Positions 1 to 12,753 of a stretch of 64,000 bases of DNA are shown piece after piece (position 1 is the first letter of the stretch; each line of letters begins with the position of its first letter). The position numbers and the translations under genes are program-made. Under the pieces are notes generated by a model. It was given only the letters and a program-made list of their open reading frames with translations. It was not told the DNA's origin and searched no databases. Origin of the DNA: Salminus brasiliensis (Eukaryota; Chordata; Actinopteri; Characiformes; Bryconidae); assembly GCF_030463535.1 (NCBI RefSeq), contig NC_132901.1, positions 6,171,364 through 6,235,363 of the forward strand. Reading direction: 5' to 3'.

Positions 1-1189
1 CAAACTTGTGAATTTGTGAGTTTTAACAATGTTTGAGTTTTACATGTGGTAAACTTATTTTTTTTAATTTTATTATTTATTTATTTTTTTTACTAAACCT
101 TTTTTACTGTACCTCTTCTCGTTTAAGTGCTAACCAGCAAACTACAGTTTGAAGCAGTTACTTTGCTGATTATTTGGTCTGTCGCTACTCAACCTTTCAA
201 AATCTGTAAGTATGACACTTGTTTGGATATCTTTTGATTGTGATGTCAACTAGTGCTGCCACTAATGGCTTTTTTTTCTATTGGACAAATCTATTATTTT
301 GGCAAAACTGCAAAAAAAGATTTACATATTAAGTGCAAAGATGTAAACAAGCATTGCAGTGGGGTATTTGTACCTGTGTGCGATCTATTGTATTTGTCAT
401 TCCCTGTACACAGAAATGGTAAAATAATGGTTGAAATGGAGTAATTAGATATGGTTTATATCCAGTCAAGCCCAAAGTGCATGAGCACACACTGGCACCA
501 AGGGAAAGGAAATGCAACTACACAGCACCACAAAATATTTTTGTGTGTGTGTGTATGTGTGTGTGACATAAGTTGTAAGGTCTGCATCTCTGGTGATTAA
601 GCTAAAACTGGAGATTTTTCAGTTACTTAAACCATGCCACCAAAAGGACAAACCACCCATGCCTTTTCATTTAATGGTCAAATCAGCTGCACTATAAATC
701 TAGATGTGCATATAAAAATGCATGTATTTTACATGTACGTGTAATAACCCCCCCAAAAAAAAAAAAGCAGAGAGAATGGGAGACATGCTGCATTCATGAC
801 ACACGGTATGTTCTATCACAGTGTAATAATGGTTATCCCCATCATTAGTCCGCAACAACCAGGCACAGGTTCCATCATGATGTCAGCTTTTTCCAGAACC
901 TGCATTTTTCCACATCCATATGAAAATGCTGATAATGTAGTTCTCAAAAATCATCTCTCTGGAGTTTTTTCAGAAACACTCAAGCCAAAATGCAGGCTAG
1001 GTTAAAATAAATAAATACATTAAAAAATTAAATATAAATGTTTTTAATTAGCACATTGAGTAAACCTCCATAGTGCAAGTTAGAAACAGTAAGCAAACAT
1101 CTGTGTAATGTAATCTCCAGGAGCAGCACTCTATCTTTTGCTGGTGTTTTGCCCATTAAATAAAGCCATAAAAAGCCTGGTTACTGTCT
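1..1189. other. AT-rich intergenic sequence
   Basis: No coding exon, RNA gene or recognisable transposon is supported here. A short (GT)n run lies at about 542-566. The short open frames lack family motifs and splice context. Confidence 0.5.
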
Positions 1190-1440
1190 ATGCAAACCAC
1201 TTTCAAAAGATCACAGATGTGATATAAAGAAGCAAGGGCTACATGGGCATTGCTAAAGACCTAGGTGTACATCAATTTATTGTACACATTGTCTACAAAT
1301 GAAACAAATTCCTAAGGTTAACAGTTCCACTATGTGCCCACTATTAGAGAAATGCTGAACTTAAATGTTCATGAAGGACACCATGAAGCTTCTGCTATCC
1401 AAAAAAACAAAACAAAACAAAAACGTTGCTGCGAGTTAGC
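1190..1440 (+). mobile_element. Tc1-like transposase relic
   Basis: Read on +, the stretch resembles the N-terminal to middle part of a fish Tc1 transposase: a GYMGIAKDLGVH-like helix-turn-helix segment near 1238-1275, then a tract like the usual 'HEGHHEASAIQKKN' region near 1370-1420. Stops and frameshifts break it, and no terminal repeats were identified. It is a dead fragment of a DD34E element. The assignment rests on remembered family resemblance, not alignment. Confidence 0.5.
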
Positions 1441-1916
1441 AGTGTGCACAGTCACCATGTGCATAGACCAAAGGCATACATCGCTCCTGTGAGTGTGAGA
1501 GTGATCAAAGGGCAAGCCTTTGTGAAATACCAACTTTGCTGCTTGCCACAAGCTCCCTGCCACTAGTCATGTCATAAACAATCCCCTTTGTTTGGCTCAC
1601 TTTCTCAACAGCTTTTTAATATTCAGATCATCTTTGATGCTCACTCTGGCATTTAACAATTATCTTTCATTTGGAAGAGGAAAACCCCAGTTCTACAGAT
1701 TTTTAAGGTTGACGGAGGTTGACAAGCCATTCCTTAAACCATCTGAATCTCACTGTGAGATTTCCATAGATGTGTTGTGCTGGCTAAACTATTGCCAGTC
1801 AATCAGTCTGCCAGACTTAAACATGTTCTGTGGTGAGCAGAATGTGATCATGCTATCTAAGCTACTGCTAACCAGACAGTTCAAAATGAATTGAATTATT
1901 GATTTGAGTTGGGGAC

Positions 1917-3830
1917 AGTCAAGTCAAGTGGGTTTTATTGTCATTTCAACTACATACAGAGTACACAGTGAAACGAAACAACGTTCCTCCAGGACCATGG
2001 TGCAACATAGACAGTGCATACAAGACACAAGTGCAACACAAACAAGTGCGGACAGACAACACAACACAGTACAGACCAGAGAATAATAAATAATTGACGG
2101 CAGTGTGCAAATTGTGCAATGTGTCCAGTGAGGTAGTAAAGTAAAGTTATTAGTGCAATGTTTTGTGCAAAAATGCTTCCCCTTTTTTCCTGGGGTAAAT
2201 GGTTGGAGAGAGAGAGAGAGGGAGAGTGTACATGTACCAGAAAGATATCAGTTCAGAAGTTGAGTTGTGTTGAGGAGTCTGATGGCTTGGGGGAAGAAGC
2301 TGTTGCAGAGTCTGGTCGTGTTGGACCGGATGCTGCGGTACCTTCTTCCTGATGGCAGGAGGGAGAACAGTCTGTGTGAAGGGTGGGTGGAGTCATCCAC
2401 AATGCTGGTTGCTTTGCGGATGCAGCGGGTGGTGTAAATGTCCATGACGGAGAGGAGAGAGACTCCGATGATCCTCTCAGCTGTCCTCACAATGCGTTGG
2501 AGGGACTTGCGGTCAGAGGCTGTGCAGGTCCCAAACCAGGCAGTGATGCAGCTGCTTAGGATGCTCTCTATGGTTCCCCTATAGAAGAGGGTGAGGATGG
2601 GTGGAGGGAGACGGGCCTTTCTCGGCTTCCGGAGGAAGTAGAGACGCTGCTGGGCTTTCTTGGCTGTAGAGCTGGTGTTCAGGGACCAGGTGAGGTTCTC
2701 CGCTAGGTGGACACCAAGGAACTTGGTGCTCTTAACGATCTCCACAGAGGAGCCGTTGATGTTAAGCGGAGAGTGGTCCGGTCTTGATTTCCTGAAGTCA
2801 ACAACCATTTCCTTGGTCTTCTCTACATTCCAGTGAAGGTTGTTGACTGTACACCAGTCTGTCAGCTGCTGCACCTCCTCTCTGTATGCTGACTCGTCGC
2901 CTTTGCTGATGAGACCCAGCACAGTTGTATCATCGGCGAACTTTATGATGCTGTTAGAACTGTGTTTCGCAACACAGTCATGAGTCAGCAGGGTGAACAA
3001 CAGAGGACTCAGTACACTGCCCTGGGGTGCCCCAGTGTTCATGGTGATGGTGCTGGAGCTGCTGTCCCCGAACCGGACTAACTGGGGCCTCCCTGTCAGG
3101 AAGTCCAGGATCCAGTTGCAGAGGGGGGTGTTGAGGCCCAGCAGGCTTAACTTCCTGGTAAGGTTCTGTGGGAAGATGGTGTTGAATGCTGAACTGAAGT
3201 CTATGAACAGCATTCTGACGTAGGTGTCCTTCTTCTCCAGGTGGGTAAGGGAGAGATGAAGGGTGGTGGTGATGGCATCGTCCGTGGAGCGGTTGGGACG
3301 ATATGCAAATTGCAGGGGGTCTAATGAAGAGGGCAGTTGGTTCTTGATGTTCCTCATGACTAACCTCTCGAAGCACTTCATGATGATGGGCGTGAGAGCT
3401 ACGGGACGGTAGTCATTGAGGCAGGACACCGTGGACTTCTTCGGCACGGGGATGATGGTGGTGGTCTTGAGGCACGTTGGGACAGTGGAGCTGCGCAGGG
3501 AGACGTTGAAGATGTCCGTGAGAACATCTGTCAACTGGTCTGCACACTCTCTGAGCACTCTGCCGGGGATGTTGTCTGGTCCTGCAGCTTTCCGTGGGTT
3601 GACTCTGCGCAGAGTTTTCCTCACGTCCACTGCAGTCAGGCACAACACCTGCTCGTCCGGCTTGGGTGTGATCTTTCTCACCAGCGTGTTGTTCTGTGCC
3701 TCAAACCGTGCATAAAAGTCGTTCAGGGCATCGGGGAGGAAGGCATCACTGTCACAGGACGGTGGCATTGTCCTGTAGTTTGTGATTTCCTGGATGCCCT
3801 GCCACATGTGCCGTGTAGGCAAAGTACATT
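1917..3830 (-). mobile_element. Rex1/Babar-like non-LTR retrotransposon, 5'-truncated
   Basis: A LINE copy on the minus strand. Its 3' end is at about 1917, marked by the short tandem motif (TCAAG)n seen in reverse and a 3' UTR containing a (GA)n run at 2207-2222. The RT frame lies at 2248-3858. Similarity to LINE protein stops near 3830 and no endonuclease domain follows, so the copy is 5'-truncated, as is usual for target-primed insertion. A near-identical copy of the 3' UTR is nested at 13256-13724. The Rex1/Babar name is from memory of fish RT proteins; another CR1-group LINE is the alternative. Confidence 0.8.
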
Positions 3831-3858
3831 TTATATTTAATCTGTTTTGAATGTTCAC
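2248..3858 (-). CDS. LINE reverse transcriptase, long open frame (536 aa)
   Basis: Retrotransposon reverse transcriptase, which would copy LINE RNA into DNA at a nicked target. Visible motifs in order: NPRKAAGPD (fingers), [46 protein letters not shown], the catalytic FADDTTVLG box, and the thumb region [13 protein letters not shown]. It ends in the usual C-terminal [16 protein letters not shown] block with stop TGA at 2248-2250. About the first 11-15 residues read into non-LINE flank, so the annotated start is not a true start. The frame is unbroken over more than 500 codons, unlike the other LINE pieces here, suggesting a young copy. It lacks the apurinic endonuclease, so it is unlikely to move by itself. 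Confidence 0.85.
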   Translation of the reverse strand: MNIQNRLNIKCTLPTRHMWQGIQEITNYRTMPPSCDSDAFLPDALNDFYARFEAQNNTLVRKITPKPDEQVLCLTAVDVRKTLRRVNPRKAAGPDNIPGRVLRECADQLTDVLTDIFNVSLRSSTVPTCLKTTTIIPVPKKSTVSCLNDYRPVALTPIIMKCFERLVMRNIKNQLPSSLDPLQFAYRPNRSTDDAITTTLHLSLTHLEKKDTYVRMLFIDFSSAFNTIFPQNLTRKLSLLGLNTPLCNWILDFLTGRPQLVRFGDSSSSTITMNTGAPQGSVLSPLLFTLLTHDCVAKHSSNSIIKFADDTTVLGLISKGDESAYREEVQQLTDWCTVNNLHWNVEKTKEMVVDFRKSRPDHSPLNINGSSVEIVKSTKFLGVHLAENLTWSLNTSSTAKKAQQRLYFLRKPRKARLPPPILTLFYRGTIESILSSCITAWFGTCTASDRKSLQRIVRTAERIIGVSLLSVMDIYTTRCIRKATSIVDDSTHPSHRLFSLLPSGRRYRSIRSNTTRLCNSFFPQAIRLLNTTQLLN

Positions 3859-3989
3859 TCACATTTTCTAGCATGCATTGAGGGGGTTTACTCTGTGCTT
3901 TGTAAAAAAAAAAAACTGTGTTTAGATGTTTATAAATATGACTTGGCTATCGGACCATGTTTTATTAGTAATCAAAAACCATGTATAAA

Positions 3990-4190
3990 GTACTAGAGAC
4001 CCAGACTTGAGTAAAAGTACAAGTGCTCTATCAAAAAAGTTACTTGATTAGAGTGTACTTTAAACACCACACTTAAGTGGAAGTACTAAAGTATTCACAA
4101 TTTTTGTACTTAAGTGTTGCAAGTAGCTTATTCTAAAATGTACTACTTAAGTACTGAAAGTAAAAGTACAAGGATTGTATTGTGTAGTAA
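3990..4190. repeat. Fish MITE rich in 'acttaagta/aaagtac' motifs
   Basis: The stretch is full of TACTTAAGTA-like palindromic steps and 'gtaaaagtac' motifs in both orientations (for example near 4007-4025 and 4135-4170). This is typical of a very common non-autonomous DNA-transposon family in fish, usually grouped with hAT. No coding capacity. Boundaries are approximate. Confidence 0.5.
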
Positions 4191-4199
4191 AATAAATTT

Positions 4200-5049
4200 G
4201 ACTTGACTTATTACAGAAAGCAGTCAAAAGTTTAAATATCATTGTTTATATAAATTCAAATGCTCGGACTTAAGGACTACCACAATACCTTTGGCTGTAT
4301 TACAAGGACAGGAATGTACAAGACATGTACATGGAGTCTTCAATTAACTCAACTTGTCCAAAAGAAAGGCTAAACAGAATTGACAACAACATGCCACATG
4401 CAAGTGTTTTGTATGTAAAAACGAGTGAGGAGAGCAACTTTAAAACACTGAGCTTAACTCTTTCTAAACAAAACTGCAAGAAGGTGAAGGTGAAGGCTGT
4501 TTGTTCTTCCTTCCCAAAAAGAAACTATCAAAGCTTTAGCATAGCGGAGTGAAAGGAAGAACGGCAGCATGCACGCTCATGGCTTGATCGCTTGTTCTGC
4601 TCAATGTTGAGGCGGCTTTATCAAACCCGGTGACAGTGCCATCTACCACTCTGCCAGTGATGATGTGGGTTTGAAATGATTCATAGCAGTAACATGCACA
4701 AATCTCTGTCTGAAAAACTGATTAGTTTTCTCGTTGGAGCATTTGCACAGCTTATAACTGCGCACCTAATGCTGTTAATGAGCTTTTAACCATACTGCTA
4801 GATCAAAACAGCATATACAGTTGCAAATACTAGTAGGTATGTTTTTTTTTATTTTTATTGTCTTGTTTTTATAAATTATATTATAAATTAGGAAATTTCA
4901 ATTCAAATCAGTTGGTGTACTTTAAGGGATATATCCTGACTTGTATAAAACTGCCTTGTTATTGACTGTTCTTAATACATTACCAATCTGTGGGTGTGTT
5001 TCACTTTTTAGCGTTTTGCATTAAATGTTTTTTCTTTTCTCTCCTGCAG
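4200..5049. other. Sequence upstream of ZNF-1 exon
   Basis: No coding exon is supported. It ends in a pyrimidine-rich tract and acceptor (5030-5049) that enters the ZNF-1 exon, so at least its right end is probably intron. The promoter and 5' exons of ZNF-1 were not identified. Confidence 0.4.
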
Positions 5050-6247
<1,198 letters not shown>

Positions 6248-7121
6248 CAGAGTCCAGAAATTCTTCATGGTTGGTTTCGTTCTTTAGGATAGTAGAAACT
6301 GCAAGATTATGCAGATCCCAGAGGAAGCAGTGCTAATTAACATTGTGCCACATCTTGAATTATGTTTTTCATGTGGATCATTTTAGGTACCATAAAATGT
6401 TTATCATACGAGATTGTTTGAATAGATGTGAAATATATAACAACCTTTGAGAAGTGGCTGTATGATCTGCAGTTTTGTTTTTGCATCAGAGTGCTCTATT
6501 CATGCAGGTGGTGCTGAATCATTTTATGGACAGTTCCATGAGGAAGCCAAGATTTCACACTGCAAAGTGCCAACTCTTAAGTACTGACCAATTACACCTG
6601 GGGTTGCTTGTTTTCTTCAATTACTTCATTTTGTTCAACAAAGCCAGGTGAACGTCATCTCCACAAAAAGTATGTGGAGGCCCATGGAGCATCAAGTGAA
6701 ATCCAGGCTTTAAGCCACCTCTCAAGAAGGACATGCCCTACTCATGCATTTTTGGACAAGCTGAGAGATCCAGAAGAGTGTCTGAGGTGGTCCAACAGCT
6801 AACAATGTAAAGTAACAGCTTGAGCAAAGTTACATAGTTCTGTTATCAGCCTTCCAGAGTAGCAGCGATAGAGTTGCTATTCTTATTTTTTCAGTAAGTG
6901 GAGCATCACAATGATTTTGAAGTTTAATTTCAGATTCAGATGAAACATAATTATATAATGTTTTTGGATTAATTTAAAAGGTTGAATGATGCATGCATAC
7001 GTACATGTGTTCAGGGCAATGCACAAAATAAAGTACATTTGTGGTGCATCAACAATGTTAGAGCAGAAAATTGGCTGTTTTTGGAATTCCTCACACCTTT
7101 GGCAACTAGATGTAATGGAAG
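6248..7121. other. ZNF-1 3' flank / probable 3' UTR
   Basis: No further coding sequence is seen. An AATAAA hexamer at 7027-7032 is a candidate polyadenylation signal for ZNF-1, with another at 7812-7817. Which one is used cannot be told from sequence. Confidence 0.4.
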
Positions 7122-7400
7122 GTTAATTGCCAATGTTTAACTGGTAATAGTGTGATAGTAATAGTTTTGCTGCTGCTGTTCATTTTTACTAAAATAATTC
7201 CCTGAGTCTTGATGCAGAGCCGTAGTGAAAAGATACAACATAATTTACAGTCCCCCCATATGAAAACCTTTACATAGACATTTTATTTAAGCAATGGAGG
7301 TAATATAATTAAACTTAACACGTTTTAAAAATTATTTGTAAAATGTAAGTAACAGCAATGCAGTTTGCTGAAGTGAGTTGTACTACCGTGGTGGGATCCA
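7122..7400 (+). repeat. Local direct duplication, copy 1
   Basis: This block matches 8313-8640 in the same order: an 'aattgcca..gttta.ctg.taatagtg' start, a gttttgctgctgc stretch, a tcttgatgcagag stretch, an acagtc junction, then a Tc1-like interior ending in gcagtttg.tgaagtgagttgta. The copies differ by many substitutions and small indels, so the event is old. Confidence 0.65.
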
Positions 7401-8041
7401 TGAAGCATTATAAATTCATATTTATTTTCTTTTGATATTAAAAAATATTTGCTTGAAATTTATATCAGCTGAATGCATTTTTACCGTACATCATGTTGAA
7501 ATGACACTAGCTATTAATTCTCTACATTGTGGAGCTATTAGCACTCAACTAGCTCCATGTGTATCCTTAATAGAGAGATAGAAAGTGAAGACGAATCACT
7601 TTAACAGCAGAATGCATGCATACTTACTTAACTAGAAATAAACATGTTAGTGATCCTTTTTAGGCTGTAGAGTCATCCTGCTTCTATTACCTTTTTTAAA
7701 AACGTGCTTGTAATGTGTACTTTAACTGTAATGAAACCGTTACTGTTTAGTTTTTTTTCCTGTTTATGTAACTGTCACATTTCTACCCAATCCTGTATGT
7801 CAGACATCCCAAATAAAGATGTGCTGTTATATAGTTATTAAAATATTTTTGTGTTTTGGTTATGTTTCAACAGTTTAGGACATTTATTATAATCAAAGCT
7901 GAACCAGAGTCATCAGCAGTTTTTTGCTCACAGTGAAGAATGGGGAAAATTGAGTGAGACAGAACAGATTTATTAACAGCAACCATGTTTTTACTGAAGT
8001 AACAAAGTTACAGAGAGGATTACCTGTTAATTAATTATGGG
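7401..8041. other. No gene seen
   Basis: AT-rich sequence between the two copies of the local duplication. It carries an AATAAA at 7812-7817 but no coding exon. Confidence 0.4.
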
Positions 8042-8312
8042 GCAGTGGTGGCTCAGCGGTTAGAGCGCCGGGATATCGATAACAGGGTTGTGGGTTCGAT
8101 TCCCGGGCTCGGCAAGTTGCCACTGTTGGGTCCTTGAGCAAGGCCCTTTACCCTCTCTGCTCCCCGGGCGCTGGAGTTGGCTGCCCACCGCTCTGGGTGT
8201 GTGTGTACCCTAACACGTGTGTGTGTGTGTGTGAGTGTGTGTTCACTACCAGATGGGTTAAATGCGGAGGACACATTTCGCTGTACAGTGACAAATACGT
8301 GCACCTTTACCT
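8042..8312 (+). mobile_element. tRNA-derived SINE
   Basis: The head has a pol III internal promoter: box A-like TGGCTCAGCGG at 8049-8059 and box B GGTTCGATTCC at 8093-8103, spaced as in a tRNA. The body (ccttgagcaaggccctttacc, then gctccccgggcgctgg) and the ending 'acagtgacaaatacgtgcac' belong to a SINE family I recognise as common in ostariophysan fish. A (GT)n run at 8216-8240 sits inside. It lies immediately left of copy 2 of the local duplication. Confidence 0.82.
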
Positions 8313-8640
8313 TTAATTGCCAGAGTTTACCTGTAATAGTGTAAAATAGTTTTGCTGCTGCCATTAATTTTTTTTCAATAATTCTCTGAATCTTGATGCA
8401 GAGTTGCAGTGAAAAGTGCAAACAAGGCAGTCTTGCATCATTTACAGTCATGTGAAAAAATAGTAGGACCCCCTATAAAACATCTCCAAACACAGACTTT
8501 TGTTTTTCATTTTAGCAATATTGAGATATGGAGGTAGTGGAACTAAACAAAATTTAACATGTTTTAAAACATTTGTAAAATGTAATTAACAGAAATGCAG
8601 TTTGTTGAAGTGAGTTGTATCACCATGGTGAAATCCAAAA
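8313..8640 (+). repeat. Local direct duplication, copy 2
   Basis: Diverged partner of 7122-7400. This copy keeps more of the Tc1-like element that begins around 8445. Confidence 0.65.
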
Positions 8641-8760
8641 AGCTCTCTGAGGCCTTCAGAAAGAAGGTTCTAGATGCCTATGAGTCTGGAAAGAGAGTTA
8701 TTTATAAATAGAAATCAGTTGTTCTACTGTCCACAAAATAATTTAAAAGTAAAAGAATTG
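8445..8760 (+). mobile_element. Tc1-like transposon fragment with transposase N-terminus
   Basis: After a degraded terminal repeat ('acagtcatgtgaaaaaatag' near 8445) comes a leader and an ATG at 8625 opening MVKSKKLSEAFRKKVLDAYE, the start of a fish Tc1 transposase DNA-binding domain. The frame stops after 26 codons (VIYK then TAG). The rest of the transposase is missing. Confidence 0.65.
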
Positions 8761-10030
8761 TTATTATGACTTATTATGACTTGCTACTGCTCCTGTTCTC
8801 CCATGAACATGGAGAAATTGAGCTGAGGAAAGAAGCAGCAGGAACAAAAGAACAAGCAGTAATTCAGGAAGTGGGATAGCTGACCCCTATTGCAACGTTT
8901 GCATTCAGCAACACCCCAATTGCCAATTGTAGTTTCTGCACAGGGCCAGCACACATACAGGAATTATATCCATTTAATTGTGTTAATTGTTGATGCAATA
9001 AGCAGGTGTTTAAACGAAGACACAGTGAACAGTATAATCTGACTATACTTATTGCCTATGTTTTGATGATAATAATGCAATTGTGTACTTCCAGGGTAGC
9101 ATCATCTTGTGTACCTCCACTGGAAGCTGCTTCAGTGGGAATATCAAGTGTCTTCTTTTGTTTCATCTGGTATTTGGACAGGCAGCAAGATGGAGTCACA
9201 AAATCAGTTCCTCAGGGCACGAAAGAAAAGAGGATGCAGCCAGAGACCTTAAGGCCACCTGGAGCATCCTGTTTAGGCCAACCTGGTACTTTCCACTTTT
9301 GCTCTGTTAGATTGCTAGCTTCCCTACCACACTCAATCATATTGGGGAAAAGCAGGGAGTGAGTGCCTTTTTGTTTCCAATGTTTTCTAAGAGGGAGTTT
9401 TTTTGTATTATTTCAGGTATTCCAGTTGTGTTTTCAGTAGTTGTTCATGTTTGTTATCTTGGCATATGCTTTCCTTCATTTACAGACAACTCTCAGTTCA
9501 TACAACTATACAGTTTTTTTAGTCCTAACAGTGACGTAAAGCTTATGAGCCACATTTTACAAGTTGCAAATTAATGCTGATACATAAAATATTGGAAAAT
9601 GAAAAAGGAATTTAAAACAAGTAAAATAATTAATTTATGATAGTTAAATCCGAAAGTAGAAATGTACTTCAAGCAAACCATAAAAATAGTAAAAGTGAAA
9701 GAACAAAAACATCAAAAAATAAACAGAAGAGAGGGAACATACAACTAAAAGCTATAGTTAAGCAGTGACTAAAAAGAATATAAACTCTCTTGTTCATGTC
9801 ATCTACTCACACTTTCGAGCGCGTGAACAAAAAACAAAACAAAAATCACCCCACTTGTCATGTACAGTGGCATATAGTAAGTAAGCGCATTAAAGATACA
9901 CAACAAAAAACGAAAGCTTTCAGTGTGTCTGCAAATACATGTCTGTATATCACATCACCGTAATCCAGAATATATCTGACATTGTTAACATTATTATAGC
10001 AGCAAACTTTTTTTTATATAAAGATATAGT
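8761..10030. other. No recognisable gene
   Basis: An open frame at 9083-9310 lacks family motifs and a convincing splice context. Nothing else in this stretch could be named. Confidence 0.4.
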
Positions 10031-10330
10031 GGAGTTCAAAAAATGAAGTCACACTCCATCTGTATGTGTTTTTTTTCTGCTCTTTGTGTTCATTGCCTGT
10101 CCAGCCGGACATGCATGTTGTCCCACATTCTGTGGAAAGGTACACCCTACCCAAGAGATGGTTCCACGCTGAAATTCACCCAGTTCCTGATTTATTCCCC
10201 ATTTATTTACAAATGTTTGTAGAAGCAGTCTACATTCCTAGGTGCTTGGTTTTACACACCTGTGGGCATGGAATTGATTGGAACACCTGAATGCAATGAT
10301 TCGGATGGGTGAGTGAATACAATATAGTAT
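10031..10330. repeat. Probable non-autonomous Tc1-type relic
   Basis: The motif order 'ggttttacacacctgtggg...ggaattgattggaacacctga' near 10250-10290 is a familiar interior of short fish Tc1-type elements. Ends are not well defined. Confidence 0.35.
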
Positions 10331-10439
10331 AATGTTTAAAATAGATTAAATAAGAGCTCAAGAGGGGAACAGAAGAAGGTTCTGTAAAACACATTTTCAT
10401 TTGATCAATTATTAATTACATTCTGTTCTTCTTTGAACT

Positions 10440-10584
10440 GGACTGGAGTTTTTTCTCTCAAATTCAGTAGAAGGAATTCTGGCATGGCTTCTGGCCATTC
10501 CTTCCCAGCTGGGGACCAGTTACCACACAGTCCTGTTAGTCTTTTAGCCACCCACCATTATTGGGCTGACCACTCTTCCAGTAC
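10440..10584 (-). pseudogene. Decayed C-type lectin domain exon
   Basis: Read on -, an acceptor-like CAG ends at 10585 and the next bases give YWKSGQPNNGGW, then LKD, a stop, and QDCVVTG. This lines up directly with the last exon of the lectin gene at 46075-46249 (NWEEGQPNNGGW...QDCAVT), including the same phase of one leading base. Beyond QDCVV the frame shifts: GK-EWPEA replaces the usual GK-TWxD, and the C-terminal cysteines are lost. No companion exons were found nearby. It is therefore a single leftover exon of a dead lectin gene. Confidence 0.7.
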
Positions 10585-10599
10585 CTGAAGCAATATAGA

Positions 10600-11076
10600 C
10601 AGACTACAGACTTTATGTACTGTAATTTTCATGCATGAAAGACATGAAAGAGCAAGAACCCAACAGCATGTTTATTAAATCAGTTACTTTTTAATGCCAG
10701 AATATAGATTGTGATGTTAATATCAGAGATATATCCATAGAATCATCTAATTTTGAAAACTAGTACTAAATTGTTGCATCAAAACAACAAAAAAAGTCAA
10801 AATATTACATCCACCCCTGGTGTGGAATAAACTCAGCCGGTTTTATTAGCTCAACTTACCATATAGGAGCACTGTGTAGATCTATAATTACAGTAGTTTC
10901 TTTGCATACTTTGTTAGCATTTTTTCACCCTGTTCTTCAATGATCAGGAACACCCCAGGACCACCACAGAGCAGCTATTATTTGGGTGTTAGTGTGTGTT
11001 GTGCTGGTTTGAGCGGATCAAACACAGCAGTGCTGCTGTGTCCACTCACTGTCCATGCTATTAGATGCTTCTTTCT
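10600..11076. repeat. Intergenic sequence with dispersed fish repeat fragment
   Basis: The part at about 10930-11060 (caggaccaccacagagcagc ... cacagcagtgctgctgtg) is a fragment of a common dispersed fish repeat. No coding exon. Confidence 0.4.
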
Positions 11077-12370
11077 ACACTGTATGCACAATTATTAATA
11101 AATAAAAACAAATGTGAATAAACCTCAAACATGAATGTTTAAGAAAGTGAAAGTGAGGTTTTGGCTTTCTTAGGAGAATCAATATATGCACACATTATTG
11201 GGCAACTAGTATTGTGTAAAATTATTATGCAGCCAAATGACATTTTCCCATCTCACTTTTTTATTTTCATCTGTTCAAGTGAGAATTATAAAGAAACAAC
11301 TCAAAACTTTCTAATAAACATTTCTGACATATATATAAAAAAAATCAGTCACCGATATAGCCACCCTTCTTTTCAATAACAGTGATAAGCCTTCCAATAA
11401 TGGAGTCTGTCAGTTTTTTGATCTGTTGACGATCAACCTTTTGGGTAGCAGCAACCACAGCATCCCAGACACTGTTTAGAAAGGTGTGCTGTTTTCCTTC
11501 ACTGTAAATCTCCCGTTGAAGAATTGCCCACAAGTTCTCAATTGGATTCAGTCAGGTGAGGAAGTGGGCCATGTCACACGTTTTTCCTCTTTAATGCCTT
11601 TACTGGCTAGCCATGCAGAGTAGTACTTGGATGCATGTGATGGAGAATTGTCCTGCATAAAATTCATTGTCTTTTTGAAAGATGCAGACTTCTTCCTGTA
11701 CCACTGCTTAAAGAAAGTGTCTTCTAAAAACTGCCAGTAGGTTTAGGAGTTGATTTTGAGCCCATCTGGCCCAAGAGTCCTAACACTACATTGGCCCTCC
11801 TCTGTAATGTGACTAACCTTGTAAGTCGCTCTGGATAAGAGCATCTGCTAAGTGGCATAAATGTAATGTAATGTAATCCTGGACCAGTCTAGACGCTTCA
11901 GCTTATATGTCTTGTTCAGTGGTGGTCGGGTTTCAGTCTTCCTTACCTTGGCCATGTCTCTGAGCACTGAACATTTTGTACTTCTTGGTACTCCAGGTAT
12001 GTTGCAGTTCTGGAATATGACAGAACTGGAAGATAATGGATTCCTAGCAGTTAATTTGTGTCTTTTTTCTTGCGACCCTGTTGACAATTTTAGGATTGCT
12101 GTATCCCTCTTAGAAACTTTTGGTAATTTTTGACTTTTCAGAATCTCTCATAAATCTCCCATTTAGCCTAAAGAAAAAAGCTGCCTGCTATTGCCTGCTA
12201 CCTTGATATAGGATGTTGACCTCCTTAGGCCACACCCTCACTTATTACACAGACACACATCACCTGCTATGCTAAGTATTCACATTTATTCAGCCTGGAG
12301 TTAGAAAATATGCCTAAGAATGCTAATATGGTGAAAATACTCACTTGCCAAATACTTGTGAACACAGTAT
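11077..12370 (-). mobile_element. Tc1/mariner transposon, internally deleted
   Basis: Ends are 'tacactgtatgcacaattatt' at 11077 and its partner 'ttgccaaatacttgtgaacacagta' near 12346-12371. Read on -, the N-terminal transposase part (12087-11880) has LTARNPLSSSSVIFQNCN and LRDMAKVRKTETRPPLNKT. The C-terminal part (11560-11345) has LNPIENLWAIL, with the catalytic glutamate of DD34E, and ends KKGGYIGD. The middle, including the first catalytic aspartates, is missing and a SINE tail sits at the break. The element is dead but well preserved at both ends. Confidence 0.8.
11745..11878 (+). mobile_element. 5'-truncated SINE tail inserted in Tc1 element
   Basis: It carries 'agtcctaacactacattggc' and the conserved tail GTAAGTCGCTCTGGATAAGA followed by (taatg)n, closely matching the 3' half of the full SINE at 31059-31280. 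It sits exactly where the host transposase loses its middle. Confidence 0.75.
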
Positions 12371-12419
12371 AGTTGGTCCGCATTCTGTTGCTGCACAGTT
12401 TGTATTGGTCATCCTCTAG

Positions 12420-12695
12420 TCCTTTATTAGTGGTCACAGGACACTGCCCACGGGACGCTGGCTATTTCTGGTTTATAGATTATTCTCAGTCCAGCAGTGA
12501 TGCTGAAGAGATCTAAGCCTTTTCTTATAAAGAACCCCCAACTCTGGAATAACCTTCCAGATAATGTTTGGGACTCAGGCACAGTCTCAATCTTTAAATC
12601 TAGGCTGAAAACACATCTGTTTAGTTTAGCTTTTGGTTGTGTTTCCCTTCAGAAGGTTCCAGATCCAAGGGTTGATCCAAGAGGGAATTATAGTA

Positions 12696-12753
<58 letters not shown>

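Noticed and set aside
2978-3715. Several open frames of 76-132 codons over the LINE on both strands
   Set aside because: They lie in other frames of the reverse transcriptase and have no motif of their own.
8049-8103. Possible tRNA gene
   Set aside because: Boxes A and B are present but the body and tail are those of a SINE, and no cloverleaf acceptor stem closes.
9006-9362. 118-codon open frame on +
   Set aside because: No recognisable domain, no paired frame in a transposon, and no acceptor/donor support.
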